Positions 42,870 through 52,237 of a stretch of 64,000 nt of DNA are shown here, in pieces. Origin of the DNA: Kineococcus xinjiangensis (GTDB lineage: Bacteria; Actinomycetota; Actinomycetes; Actinomycetales; Kineococcaceae); the NCBI RefSeq assembly GCF_002934625.1, contig NZ_PTJD01000004.1:186001-250000 (forward strand), given 5' to 3'. The first letter of the stretch is position 1; each line of letters starts with the position of its first letter. The position numbers and the translations under genes were made by a program. The notes under the pieces were generated by a model. It was given only the letters and a program-made list of their open reading frames with translations. It was not told where the DNA came from and did no database searches.

Positions 42870-44189
42870 TCACCAGCCCTCGAGGCCCAGCTTCCCGGCC
42901 TGCGCGCGCACGTCGGCGTCGTAGAGCGCGGCGGCGTCGGCGCCGGAGCGGACACCCGAACCGGCCTCGGTCGCGAACCGCTCGAGGTCGGGGCCCTTCA
43001 CCGGGGAGAGGAACTCCAGCGCGGGGCTGTGCGCACCGGAGTCGAAGTAGGCCTGGACGTCGCGGGTGACCTGGGGAACGTCGGAGGGCAGCTCGCAGGT
43101 CTCGACGAGGTACGGGCCGGCGGGGGTGGCGGCCTTGCTGATGGACTCGCAGCCCTCGGCACTGGCGACGTAGGCGAGGAACCTCTGCGCCGCCTCCAGC
43201 TCCGCGCCCTTCGTCGCCTTGGGGATGAAGAGGCCCGGCGGGTACCAGGCCGTGGCGCCGTTGGCGGCGGCGTCGTCACCCGGCAGGGCGAAGAAGCCGA
43301 TGTCGCCCATCCTCTCCGGGGCGATGCCCATGATGGCCGTGGCCACCGCGGACAGCATGGGGTAGTGGGCGCCCTCGCCGAGGGCGAGCATGCGCAGCCC
43401 GTCGCCCAGCTGGGCCGTGGCGTGGTCGTCGTTGTGCAGCCCGAGGCGGTGGATCTGCTCCAGGTGCTGGAACCCCTTGCCCGCCGCGGCGTGGGTGGCG
43501 AACTTCCCCGTGCCGCGGCTGTAGGCGTCGGCGAAACCGGGGTCGGCAGCCGCGACGTTGTGGAAGTCGCCGAGGACGAGCAGCTGCGACGTCCACGGGT
43601 CGCCGTAGGTCTGGATGACCGGGGTGATGCCGGCCTCGCGGATCCGCTGGCTGTTCGCGAGGAACTCCTCCCAGGTCGCGGGGACCTGCAGGTTGAGGCG
43701 CTCGTAGACGGCCCGGTTGTAGAGGACGCCGCCGGCGTTGGCGCTGCCCAGCGGGACGCCGTAGAGCTGCCCGCCCACGGAGACCTGCGACAGGTAGTCG
43801 GCGTCGACCGCCGCGAGGAGCGCCGAGTCCTTCAGCGGCTGCAGGGTCTCGTACGGGTTGATCTGCTGGAACAGCGAGCCCGAGTTGTAGAGCAGGACGT
43901 CGGGCGAGTCGGCCTCCAGGCGCGTCCGCACGACCTCGTCGCCCTCGGCGCCGCCCGGGCGCTTCTCCACCACGACCGTGACGTCCGGGTTCTCCGCCTG
44001 GAAGTCCTTCGCAAGCTGCTCGGCGGGCGCCACGGTGGACGGGTCGCCGTCCACCAGCATGGTGATGCTCACGGGACCGGCGTCGGTCGCGGCACCTGGG
44101 GTGGCGCCGCCGCAGGCGGCCAGGGAGAGCGGCAGGACCGCGAGGGCGATGGCGGCGGCGGAACGGCGCAGGGCGGCACGGGGACTCAT
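42870..44189 (-). CDS. ABC sugar-type solute-binding lipoprotein (orphan)
   Basis: A 439-residue extracellular binding protein. The signal peptide ends in the lipobox LSLAAC, so Cys26 is the probable lipid-anchored first residue. The mature part is a family-1 (sugar-type) binding protein: DGDPSTVAPAEQLAKDFQAENPDVTVVVE, LEADSPDVLLYNSGS, GVPLGSANAGGVLYNR, ERLNLQVPATWEEFL and AQRFLAYVASAEG. It imports oligosaccharides or similar in combination with permeases, but no permease gene lies in the window, so it must use partners elsewhere or be an orphan. ATG 44189 follows GGAGGAG. It is next to a LacI regulator in the same orientation. Confidence 0.92.
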   Translation of the reverse strand: MSPRAALRRSAAAIALAVLPLSLAACGGATPGAATDAGPVSITMLVDGDPSTVAPAEQLAKDFQAENPDVTVVVEKRPGGAEGDEVVRTRLEADSPDVLLYNSGSLFQQINPYETLQPLKDSALLAAVDADYLSQVSVGGQLYGVPLGSANAGGVLYNRAVYERLNLQVPATWEEFLANSQRIREAGITPVIQTYGDPWTSQLLVLGDFHNVAAADPGFADAYSRGTGKFATHAAAGKGFQHLEQIHRLGLHNDDHATAQLGDGLRMLALGEGAHYPMLSAVATAIMGIAPERMGDIGFFALPGDDAAANGATAWYPPGLFIPKATKGAELEAAQRFLAYVASAEGCESISKAATPAGPYLVETCELPSDVPQVTRDVQAYFDSGAHSPALEFLSPVKGPDLERFATEAGSGVRSGADAAALYDADVRAQAGKLGLEGW

Positions 44190-44325
44190 GGGTTTCTCCT
44201 CCTCGAGACGGCCGGCCCGAGTGGCCCGCCGAGCCCTGGAACTGCTCAGGGCGACATCTCGAAGGTGCGGCCCGGCGCGCCCCGGCGACCAGCGCATTCT
44301 CACTCACCGAAAAAGCCCCGCACAA

Positions 44326-44338
44326 CAACACTCTGTTG
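44326..44338. promoter_or_regulatory. Short palindrome in the divergent promoter
   Basis: CAACA-CTC-TGTTG, in an AT-rich patch between the solute-binding protein and the first membrane GGDEF gene. It does not match the LacI operator at 42745. Confidence 0.3.
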
Positions 44339-44419
44339 CAGTAAAGCTACACACCGTCACCGAGACCGGTTGCCGGAACCGACCTCAAGCGGGCGGGAAC
44401 GGGCGCCGATGCCCCACCC

Positions 44420-46705
44420 ATGACGACCACCGATGCGGGCGAGGTCCCCGACACGGGCCTGCAGCGCATGCGGCGGTTCGTGCTCGGCGCCGGGCTGATG
44501 GGCTTCACCCTGCTCATCCCCGCCATCCTCGGCGCCCCCTACTCGGGGCAGCGCCGCCTCGTGGGCGTCGCCGCGCTGCTGAGCCTCATGGCGATCGCCG
44601 TCGTGACGTACCGGCGCTCGCGCCCGCTGCCGCTGGACGCGCTCCTCGTGCCGGTCCTGATGGTCGTCGCGGGCGTCAACCTCGTCGACGCCATGGCGAG
44701 CCTCGCCATCTGCATGAACGTGCTGTTCGTGATGTCCCTCTACGGCAGCCGGTTGCGCGCCGTGGTGCTCGCCACGCTCGCGGTGGGCGCCGTCATGGCC
44801 ACCCTGTGGCTCACGCCCTACCTCTCCGGTGACGTCATCCAGTGGCTGCAGCCGCACGCGCTGGCGAACCTGCCCCAGCTCGCGGTGATCGCCGTGCTGA
44901 CGCGCATCCTGCTCACGACCCTGCGGGCGCACTTCCGCGCCTCGCAGCGGGAGGCGCTGCTGGCCCGCACCGGCAGCCGGCTGCTGGCCGCCGCGTCCAT
45001 GCCGGAGCTGTGGCGCCTCAGCCGGGAAGCCGGCGAGGAGCTGTGCAGCCTGACCCGCGGAACCGCCGCCCTGGTGGTGGAGCTCGACGGCGACACCGTC
45101 CGCGTCCTCAGCTCCGCCGGCGACGTCGTCGCCCCCGACGAGCTCCACCTGCCCGCCTCGCTCCTCACGCGCGACGGCACGTGCGGTGAGGCCGCCTTCC
45201 TCCCGCTCGCCGAGCCGGTCGAGGCGCTGCGCACCGCCGCCCCGCACCTGCGGCACTGGTACGTGCTGCGCGTCGACGGCCCCGCCTCCCGCCGCTACGT
45301 CCTCATCGGCGGTCGACGCCCCGTGCACCTGGCCGTCCTCAACGCCCACCGCACCCTCGCCGACCAGTGCAGCCTCGCCCATGCCAGCCGCGCCGCCTAC
45401 GAGCGGCTGGACCACAAGGCCAGCCACGACGAGCTGACCGGCCTGCCCACCCGCGGGTTGTTCCTGGAGCAGGTCGGCGCGGCGATCGAGACCGCCCGCG
45501 AGGGCGTCACCCTGCTCAACATCGACCTCGACGACTTCAAGCAGGTCAACGACGTCCACGGCCACGCCGCCGGCGACGAACTGCTCGTCGAGGCCGCGCG
45601 CCGCATGCGTGAGGTGTGCGGCGCGGCCAGCGTCCCCGCCCGCTTCGGCGGCGACGAGTTCGCCGTCCTGCTGCCGACCTCCCTCGGCGGCGAGGACGCC
45701 GCGGAGCTCGCCCGCGCCCTGTGCCGGCGCCTGACCGACCCGATGGTCCTCTCCGCCGCCACCGTGACCGTCGGCGCCAGCATCGGCGTGGCGAGCTGGA
45801 GCGCACCGCTGACCGCCGGCGACGTGCTCCGCTGCGCCGACATCGCGATGTACTGGGCCAAGGCGATGGGCAAGAACCGCGTCGAGCACTTCGACCCGGC
45901 CCGCCACGGCGACATCGCCCGCCACCGCCTCCTGGAGGACCACCTCGCCTCCGCCGTCGAGCGCGGCGAGATCGTCGTCCGCTACGAGCCCAGCATCGAC
46001 GTCGTCACCGGCGAGTGCGTCGCGGTCGAGGCCGAGCCCCACTGGGAGCACCCCCTGCTCGGCCTGCTCGCACCGGCGGAGTTCCTCCCGCAGGCCCGCC
46101 GCTCCGGGCGGGTCAACGAGATCGGCGCGCACGTGCTCGCCACCGCCTGCGCCGAACTGGCCGCGTGGTCGGGCGTCCCCGCCCTGGAGCGGACCCGGCT
46201 CTGCGTCGACGTCACCGCCCGCCAGCTCACCGACCCCGCCTTCTCCGGCCGGGTCCTCGGCGCGCTCGCCGACGCGGGCCTGCCCCCGCAGCGGCTCACC
46301 CTGGAACTCACCGACGCCGACGACACCGACGAGCGCAGCGCCCACCCGCAACTGGCCGCCCTCGCCGAACTGGGCGTGCGGATCTGCGTCGACGGCTTCG
46401 CCACCGGGCGCGACACGCTCACGGTGCGCAACGCGTTCCCCGTCCACGAGCTCAAGATCGACGGGGCCGCGACGCTGGCGTCGCCCACCGACGCGGTGCG
46501 CAGCCTGCAGGTGGTGCGCGCCATCGGCGACGTCCTCGGCCTCCAGCTGACCGCGCACGGCGTCGGCGACGGGGAGCAGGTCGCGCACCTGCGCGAGAAC
46601 GGGGTCACCGCGGTCCAGGGTCCCGCCGTCGCGGGCGCCCTGTCCGCGCCGCAGCTCGCCTCCTGGGTGGCCGAGCACGGGCGGGCCGGGGCTTCCAGCC
46701 GCTGA
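44420..46705 (+). CDS. Membrane GGDEF protein with degenerate EAL domain (paralogue 1)
   Basis: A 761-residue protein. About six membrane segments occupy residues 20-165, followed by a cytoplasmic linker. The GGDEF domain is intact (RFGGDEF, GGDEF at 410-414; NIDLDDFKQVND) and should make cyclic-di-GMP. The EAL domain has lost its catalytic residues: VEAEPHW instead of EALVRW, DVTARQL instead of a VNxS motif, LTDADDTDE instead of a TE motif, and VDGFATG instead of DDFGTG. It is therefore probably a binding or structural module. It has a tandem paralogue directly downstream, with a terminator hairpin between. Confidence 0.9.
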   Translation: MTTTDAGEVPDTGLQRMRRFVLGAGLMGFTLLIPAILGAPYSGQRRLVGVAALLSLMAIAVVTYRRSRPLPLDALLVPVLMVVAGVNLVDAMASLAICMNVLFVMSLYGSRLRAVVLATLAVGAVMATLWLTPYLSGDVIQWLQPHALANLPQLAVIAVLTRILLTTLRAHFRASQREALLARTGSRLLAAASMPELWRLSREAGEELCSLTRGTAALVVELDGDTVRVLSSAGDVVAPDELHLPASLLTRDGTCGEAAFLPLAEPVEALRTAAPHLRHWYVLRVDGPASRRYVLIGGRRPVHLAVLNAHRTLADQCSLAHASRAAYERLDHKASHDELTGLPTRGLFLEQVGAAIETAREGVTLLNIDLDDFKQVNDVHGHAAGDELLVEAARRMREVCGAASVPARFGGDEFAVLLPTSLGGEDAAELARALCRRLTDPMVLSAATVTVGASIGVASWSAPLTAGDVLRCADIAMYWAKAMGKNRVEHFDPARHGDIARHRLLEDHLASAVERGEIVVRYEPSIDVVTGECVAVEAEPHWEHPLLGLLAPAEFLPQARRSGRVNEIGAHVLATACAELAAWSGVPALERTRLCVDVTARQLTDPAFSGRVLGALADAGLPPQRLTLELTDADDTDERSAHPQLAALAELGVRICVDGFATGRDTLTVRNAFPVHELKIDGAATLASPTDAVRSLQVVRAIGDVLGLQLTAHGVGDGEQVAHLRENGVTAVQGPAVAGALSAPQLASWVAEHGRAGASSR
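45512..45853 (+). repeat. Gene-conversion-like tract, copy 1
   Basis: 342 bases match 47845-48186 with five differences by my count, covering the GGDEF core. Flanking parts of the two genes are far more divergent. Confidence 0.85.
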
Positions 46706-46711
46706 GCACCA

Positions 46712-46740
46712 CCCGTCCAGGGGATGAAGCCCTGGACGGG
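46712..46740 (+). terminator. Hairpin between the two GGDEF paralogues
   Basis: Perfect 11-bp stem (CCCGTCCAGGG / CCCTGGACGGG) with a 7-base loop, 7 bases after the first stop. The second paralogue starts 18 bases later. Confidence 0.75.
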
Positions 46741-46758
46741 ACGGGTCGATGACCGGGC

Positions 46759-49041
46759 ATGCGCATCTCGAGGTGGGGCCGCCGGAGCACCCTCGACCGG
46801 GTCCGCCTCGTCGCCTGCGCGGCGGGCGCCACCGGGTTCCTCGGGATGGCACCGCCCGTCCTCGCCTCCCCCCACCCCCTGCCGTGGCGGCTGGCGGGGG
46901 TGGCGGCCCTGGTGGCGCTCGCCGTCCTGGCGGTCGTGACCTACCGCCGCCGGCGGCCGGTGCCGGGCGACGTGCTGCTGATCCCGGGGCTCATGGTCCT
47001 CGGGGGGATCAGCCACCAGGACCCCCTGTCCACCATCGGGGTCTGCTCCAACGCGATCTTCGCCTTCAGCCTCTACGGCTCCCACCGGCGCGGCGCGGTC
47101 CTCGCCGTCGCGGCGGGCCTGGCGATCCCCGTGGTGGTCTCCATCTCCCCCTACTCGCTGGGGCGGCTCATCCCCTGGCACCACCCCGCGGTCCTGGGCA
47201 ACCTGCCGCAGATGGCGCTCATGGCCCTGCTGATGCGCATCCTCCACTCCTGCCTGCGGGCCCAGGAGCTCTCCGCCCGCCGCGAGGGCCTGCTCGCCCG
47301 CACCGGGAGCCAGTTCCTGAGGCTGCGGGACCTCCAGGCGCTGCGGGAGGCCGTCACCGCCGCCGGGGAGGACCTGGCGGAGCTGGCGCCCGGCACCGCC
47401 GTGCTCGTCGTCGAGCGCCGGGCGGGATCGGCGATCGTCGTCGCCTCCTGCGGCGCCCTGCAGGGGCTCGCGGGAGCGGCGGTCCCCGACGACCTCTCCG
47501 CCGTGCTCGACGCCCTCCCGCCGGACGTCCTGACCCCGCTGCCGCAGGGCCCCGGTGCCCTCGGCGCAGCCGCCCCGCAGGTCGGGCACTGGCAGGGCGT
47601 GGCCCTCGCCACCGCGGAGGTCGAGCGGTTCCTCCTCCTCGGCGGCACCCGCCGCGTGGACGAGTCGGTGCTCGACGGCTACCGCACCCTCGCCGACCAG
47701 TTCAGCCTCGCCGAGGCGAGCTGCGCCTCCTACGAGCGGCTGAGCCACCGGGCCAGCCACGACGAGCTGACGGGACTGCCCACGCGTGCGCTGTTCCTGG
47801 AGCAGGTCGGTGACGCGATCGACATCCGGTGCGGCGCGGTGACGCTGCTCAACATCGACCTCGACGACTTCAAGCAGGTCAACGACGTCCACGGCCACGC
47901 CGCCGGCGACGAACTGCTCGTCGAGGCCGCGCGCCGCATGCGTGAGGTGTGCGGCGGGGCCAGCGTCCCCGCCCGCTTCGGCGGCGACGAGTTCGCCGTC
48001 CTCCTCCCGACCTCCCTCGGCGGCGAGGACGCCGCGGAGCTCGCCCGGGCCCTGTGCCGGCGCCTGACCGACCCGATGGTCCTCTCCGCCGCCACCGTGA
48101 CCGTCGGCGCCAGCATCGGCGTGGCGAGCTGGAGCGCACCGCTGACCGCCGGCGACGTGCTGCGCTGCGCCGACATCGCGATGTACACCGCCAAGGCGAT
48201 GGGCAAGAACCGCGTGGAGGTGTTCGACCCCACCCGCCACGGCGACGTCGCCCGCCACCGCCTCCTGGAGGACCACCTGATCTCCGCCGTCGAGCGCGGG
48301 GAGGTGTTCCTGCACTACGAGCCGGCCGTCGACCCGGCCACGGGCGCCTGCGTCGCGGTGGAGGCACGCCCGCACTGGATGCACCCGCTGCTGGGGCTGC
48401 TGCGCCCGGAGGACTTCCTCCCGCAGGCGCTGCGCTCGGGCCGCATCTGCGACATCGGCGCGCACACCCTGCGCACCGCCTGCACGGAGGTCGCCGCGTG
48501 GTCCGACGCGGACGGCATGGGGGAGGTGGAGGTCCGCGTCGACGTCGCCGCCCGCCAGCTCGCCGACCCGACCTTCGCCGACGTGGTGCTGGACGCCCTC
48601 GCCGCCTCGGGCCTGCCGGCGCGGCGCCTCCTCCTGGAGCTCGTCGACGCCGACGACACCGACGAGCGGACCGCACACCCGCAGCTGCGACGGCTGGCCG
48701 GGCACGGCGTGCGCCTGGTGGTCGACGGCTTCGCGGGTGGCCGGGACTGCCTGACGATGCACGAGGGCTTCCCGGTCTCCGAGCTCAAGCTCGACGCGGA
48801 GGCGGTCGAGCCGGGCGCCGACGCCCACCGCGTCCTCGGTCTGGCGCAGGCCATCGGCGGGTTCCTCGGGCTGCGGCTGACGGCGTGCGCGGTCGCCACC
48901 GCGGAGCATGCCGAGGAGCTGCGCGCCCTGGGCGTCGCCGCCGTGCAGGGGCCGGTGGTGGCGCCTGCGATGCCCGCGACCCACCTGGCCTCCTGGGTGG
49001 CCCGGCGGGCGAGGGTGAGCGCGGCGTCCGCCGCGGACTGA
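46759..49041 (+). CDS. Membrane GGDEF protein with degenerate EAL domain (paralogue 2)
   Basis: A 760-residue relative of the preceding protein with the same order: about six membrane segments (15-165), linker, GGDEF (408-412), degenerate EAL. The EAL part reads VEARPHW, DVAARQL, LVDADDTDE, VDGFAGG and ACAVATAEH in place of the catalytic motifs. The DADDTDER signature and the substituted motifs are shared with paralogue 1, so the degeneration preceded the duplication. The membrane parts have diverged strongly, suggesting different input signals for one conserved output domain. ATG 46759 lacks a strong Shine-Dalgarno sequence. Confidence 0.9.
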   Translation: MRISRWGRRSTLDRVRLVACAAGATGFLGMAPPVLASPHPLPWRLAGVAALVALAVLAVVTYRRRRPVPGDVLLIPGLMVLGGISHQDPLSTIGVCSNAIFAFSLYGSHRRGAVLAVAAGLAIPVVVSISPYSLGRLIPWHHPAVLGNLPQMALMALLMRILHSCLRAQELSARREGLLARTGSQFLRLRDLQALREAVTAAGEDLAELAPGTAVLVVERRAGSAIVVASCGALQGLAGAAVPDDLSAVLDALPPDVLTPLPQGPGALGAAAPQVGHWQGVALATAEVERFLLLGGTRRVDESVLDGYRTLADQFSLAEASCASYERLSHRASHDELTGLPTRALFLEQVGDAIDIRCGAVTLLNIDLDDFKQVNDVHGHAAGDELLVEAARRMREVCGGASVPARFGGDEFAVLLPTSLGGEDAAELARALCRRLTDPMVLSAATVTVGASIGVASWSAPLTAGDVLRCADIAMYTAKAMGKNRVEVFDPTRHGDVARHRLLEDHLISAVERGEVFLHYEPAVDPATGACVAVEARPHWMHPLLGLLRPEDFLPQALRSGRICDIGAHTLRTACTEVAAWSDADGMGEVEVRVDVAARQLADPTFADVVLDALAASGLPARRLLLELVDADDTDERTAHPQLRRLAGHGVRLVVDGFAGGRDCLTMHEGFPVSELKLDAEAVEPGADAHRVLGLAQAIGGFLGLRLTACAVATAEHAEELRALGVAAVQGPVVAPAMPATHLASWVARRARVSAASAAD
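47845..48186 (+). repeat. Gene-conversion-like tract, copy 2
   Basis: Partner of 45512-45853; the tracts are offset by exactly 2333 bases. Confidence 0.85.
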
Positions 49042-49072
49042 GGGCGGCACAGCGTCGCGACACGACGCCTCC

Positions 49073-49098
49073 TTGCAACTTTTGCAGCTTCCTTGCAA
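49073..49098. promoter_or_regulatory. TTGCA-type repeats upstream of the pullulanase
   Basis: TTGCAA, TTGCAG and TTGCAA begin at 49073, 49082 and 49093. Clusters of this hexamer are recognised by LacI-family maltose regulators (MalR/AglR type) in Streptomyces. The site ends 17 bases before a TAGCGT hexamer. Confidence 0.5.
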
Positions 49099-49115
49099 GG
49101 CGGTTTCGTCCGGCC

Positions 49116-49121
49116 TAGCGT
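49116..49121 (+). promoter_or_regulatory. Candidate -10 of the pullulanase gene
   Basis: TAGCGT, about 72 bases before the start codon, giving a leader of roughly 65 bases with a strong GAGGAGG. Confidence 0.4.
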
Positions 49122-49192
49122 GCGCGGGGCACCCTTCCCCGTCGGGGGATCCCGTCACTGGCCGCCCGCTGCCGCGCGGCCGAGGAGGTTCC

Positions 49193-52100
49193 GTGATCCG
49201 TCCCCGAGCGTCGCGTCCCCTGGTCGCCCTCGCCCTCGCCCCGCTCCTGATCACCGCCCTGCCGCAGACCGCGGCCGCCGACCACACCGGCACCCCGTCG
49301 TCCGTCGCCCTCGTGGGCACCCTCCAGTCGGAGCTCGGCTGCCCCGGCGACTGGCAGCCCGAGTGCACGCAGTCCTTCCTGCAGCCCGTCGCCGGCTCCC
49401 CCGGCCTCTACCGCGCCACGTTCGACGTGCCCGCCGGGAAGTACGACTTCAAGGTCGCCCTCAACGGCTCCTGGTCGGAGAACTACGGCGCAGGCGGCGC
49501 GGCCGGCGGAGCCAACATCTCCCTCACCGCCCCCGGCGGCCCCGTGACGTTCACGTACGACCACAGCACCCACGTCGTCGAGGACGACGTCGCCGACGCC
49601 CTGGGCGCCGGTGCGCACTGGCTGCGCGCCGACCTCCTCGCCTGGAACTCCGGCGCACCCGCCGAGGGCACCACCTACCGCCTCTACACCTCGCCCGAGG
49701 GCGCCCTCACCGTCGCGGACGGCGCGGTGAGCGGCGGGACGTTCGTCGAGCTGACCCGCGAGTCCGCGGACCTGCCCGCCGACGCCGCGCAGCGGTTCCC
49801 GCACCTGAGCTCCCTCGACACCCTCCGCCTGCCCCGCGACGTCGCCGCCCGGGCCGGCGAGCTGCTGAAGGGCCAGCTCGTCGTCGCCGCCGTCGACGGC
49901 GACGGGAAGGTCGTCGCCGCCACCGGCGTCCAGGTGCCCGGCGTCCTCGACGACCTCTACCCCGGCGCCGCGAAGCGCACCCTCGGCCTGAGCTGGAAGG
50001 ACGGGCGTCCCTCCCTCGCGCTCTGGGCGCCCACGGCCCGCAGCGTCACCCTCCACGTCCACGCGCCGGGCTCCGGCGAGGAGATCGCCACGGCCGCGCT
50101 GAGCGTCGACCGCGACGGCGTGTGGAGCACCACCGGGGACCGTCGCTGGAAGGGCGCCTCCTACACCTACGAGGTGGAGGTCTACGTCCCGGAGACGGGC
50201 CAGGTGGAGCGCAACATCGTCACCGACCCCTACAGCGTCGGCCTGACCACGAACTCCGAGCGCAGCCTCTTCGTCGACCTCGCGGACCCCGCGCTGGCCC
50301 CCAAGGGCTGGGACCGGCTGAAGAAGCCCCGCCTCGCCAAGCCCGAGGACCTCTCGATCTACGAGCTGCACGTCCGCGACTTCTCCATCGGGGACGAGAC
50401 CGTCCCCGAGGCGCAGCGCGGCACCTTCGCGGCGTTCACCCAGCGCCGCAGCGACGGCATGCGACACCTCGCGGACCTCGCCAAGGCCGGGCTCAACGCC
50501 GTGCACCTGCTGCCCGTCAACGACATCGCCACCATCGACGAGCGCCGCTCCCAGCACGCCGACCCCGCCTGCGACCTGGCCCTGCTGCCGCCGGACAGCC
50601 TGCAGCAGCAGGAGTGCGTCACCGCGGTCGCCGCGCAGGACGGCTTCAACTGGGGCTACGACCCGCTGCACTACACGACCCCCGAGGGCTCGTACTCCAC
50701 CAACCCCGAGGACGCGACCCGCATCCGCGAGTTCCGCGAGATGGTCACGTCGCTGAACCGGACCGGCCTGGGCGTCATCCAGGACGTCGTCTACAACCAC
50801 ACCCCCGACGCCGGCCAGGGCGGGCGCAACGACCTCGACCGGATCGTCCCCGGCTACTACCACCGCCTGGACGCCCAGACCGGCACGGTCGCCACGTCCA
50901 CCTGCTGCCCGAACACCGCCACCGAGAACGCCATGATGGGCAAGCTCATGGTGGACTCCGTCGTGACGCTGGCCAAGGCGTACAAGCTCGACGGCTTCCG
51001 GTTCGACCTCATGGGCCACCACACCAAGCAGAACATGCTCGACGTGCGCGCCGCCCTGGACGCCCTCACGCTCGAGCGCGACGGCGTCGACGGCAAGCGG
51101 ATCGTCCTCTACGGCGAGGGCTGGAACTTCGGCGAGGTCGCGAACGACGCCCGGTTCGTCCAGGCCACCCAGCTCAACATGGCCGGCACCGGGATCGCCA
51201 CGTTCTCAGACCGGCTGCGCGACGCCGTGCGCGGCGGCGGCCCGTTCGACGAGGACCCCCGCGTGCAGGGCTTCGCCAGCGGCCTGTTCACCGACCCCAA
51301 CGGCGCGCCCGTCAACGGCACCGCCGAGCAGCAGCTGCAGGAACTGCTCCTGTCGCAGGACCAGATCCGCGTCGGCCTCACCGGGAACCTGAAGGACTAC
51401 ACCTTCACCGACCGCACCGGCGAGCAGGTCACCGGCTCCCAGGTGGACTACAACGGGCAGCCCGCCGGGTACACCGCCGACCCGCAGGAGGTCGTCACCT
51501 ACGTCGAGGCGCACGACAACGAGACCCTGTACGACGCCCTGGCGTTCAAGCTGCCGCAGGACACCCCGATGTCGGACCGCATCCGGATGCAGACCCTGGC
51601 ACTGAGCACCACCGCCTTCGCCCAGGGCATCTCCTTCTGGCACGCCGGCGGGGAGCAGCTGCGCAGCAAGTCCCTGGACCGCAACAGCTACGACTCCGGT
51701 GACTGGTTCAACATCCTCGACCACACCGGCACGGAGAACGGGTTCGGCCGCGGCCTGCCGCCGAAGCCGGACAACGAGGACAAGTACGAGTTCATGAAGC
51801 CGCTGCTGGCGGACCCCGCCCTCAAGCCGTCGCCGGCGGACATCGCCACCGCCCGCGAGCGCGCCGAGGAACTCCTCGAGATCCGGCACAGCACCCCGCT
51901 GTTCCACCTGGAGACGGCCGAGCAGGTCCAGCAGAAGGTCTCCTTCCCGGGCAGCGGGCCGGAGCAGACCCCGGGCGTCATCGTGATGCGGATCGACGAC
52001 ACCGCCGGCTCCGACGTCGACCGCCGCCTCGACGGCCTCGTCGTGGTCTTCAACGCCTCCGACGAGGCGACCACGCAGACCGTGGCGGGCACCGAGGGCG

Positions 52101-52228
52101 AGCGCTACCGCCTGCACCCCGTCCAGGCCGGGGGCGGTGACCGCGTCGTGCGCGGCGCCACCCACGACGCGGGCACCGGCACGTTCACCGTGCCCGCCCG
52201 CACCGTGGCGGTGTTCGTCACGCGCTGA
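49193..52228 (+). CDS. pulA: Secreted type I pullulanase (GH13)
   Basis: A 1011-residue secreted debranching enzyme that cleaves alpha-1,6 bonds in pullulan or starch. A signal peptide (about residues 1-28, ending TAAADH) precedes an N-terminal X25/CBM-like domain (about 35-125), a CBM48-type domain, and a GH13 barrel. The barrel has the type I signature FNWGYDP, nucleophile Asp in GFRFDLMGHH, acid/base Glu in LYGEGWNFG and the third Asp in VEAHDNET. A pullulanase C-terminal beta domain ends the protein. GTG 49193 follows GAGGAGG. It should work on external starch fragments, whose products the nearby sugar-binding lipoprotein might capture (inference). Confidence 0.93.
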   Translation: MIRPRASRPLVALALAPLLITALPQTAAADHTGTPSSVALVGTLQSELGCPGDWQPECTQSFLQPVAGSPGLYRATFDVPAGKYDFKVALNGSWSENYGAGGAAGGANISLTAPGGPVTFTYDHSTHVVEDDVADALGAGAHWLRADLLAWNSGAPAEGTTYRLYTSPEGALTVADGAVSGGTFVELTRESADLPADAAQRFPHLSSLDTLRLPRDVAARAGELLKGQLVVAAVDGDGKVVAATGVQVPGVLDDLYPGAAKRTLGLSWKDGRPSLALWAPTARSVTLHVHAPGSGEEIATAALSVDRDGVWSTTGDRRWKGASYTYEVEVYVPETGQVERNIVTDPYSVGLTTNSERSLFVDLADPALAPKGWDRLKKPRLAKPEDLSIYELHVRDFSIGDETVPEAQRGTFAAFTQRRSDGMRHLADLAKAGLNAVHLLPVNDIATIDERRSQHADPACDLALLPPDSLQQQECVTAVAAQDGFNWGYDPLHYTTPEGSYSTNPEDATRIREFREMVTSLNRTGLGVIQDVVYNHTPDAGQGGRNDLDRIVPGYYHRLDAQTGTVATSTCCPNTATENAMMGKLMVDSVVTLAKAYKLDGFRFDLMGHHTKQNMLDVRAALDALTLERDGVDGKRIVLYGEGWNFGEVANDARFVQATQLNMAGTGIATFSDRLRDAVRGGGPFDEDPRVQGFASGLFTDPNGAPVNGTAEQQLQELLLSQDQIRVGLTGNLKDYTFTDRTGEQVTGSQVDYNGQPAGYTADPQEVVTYVEAHDNETLYDALAFKLPQDTPMSDRIRMQTLALSTTAFAQGISFWHAGGEQLRSKSLDRNSYDSGDWFNILDHTGTENGFGRGLPPKPDNEDKYEFMKPLLADPALKPSPADIATARERAEELLEIRHSTPLFHLETAEQVQQKVSFPGSGPEQTPGVIVMRIDDTAGSDVDRRLDGLVVVFNASDEATTQTVAGTEGERYRLHPVQAGGGDRVVRGATHDAGTGTFTVPARTVAVFVTR

Positions 52229-52237
52229 CGCCGTTCC

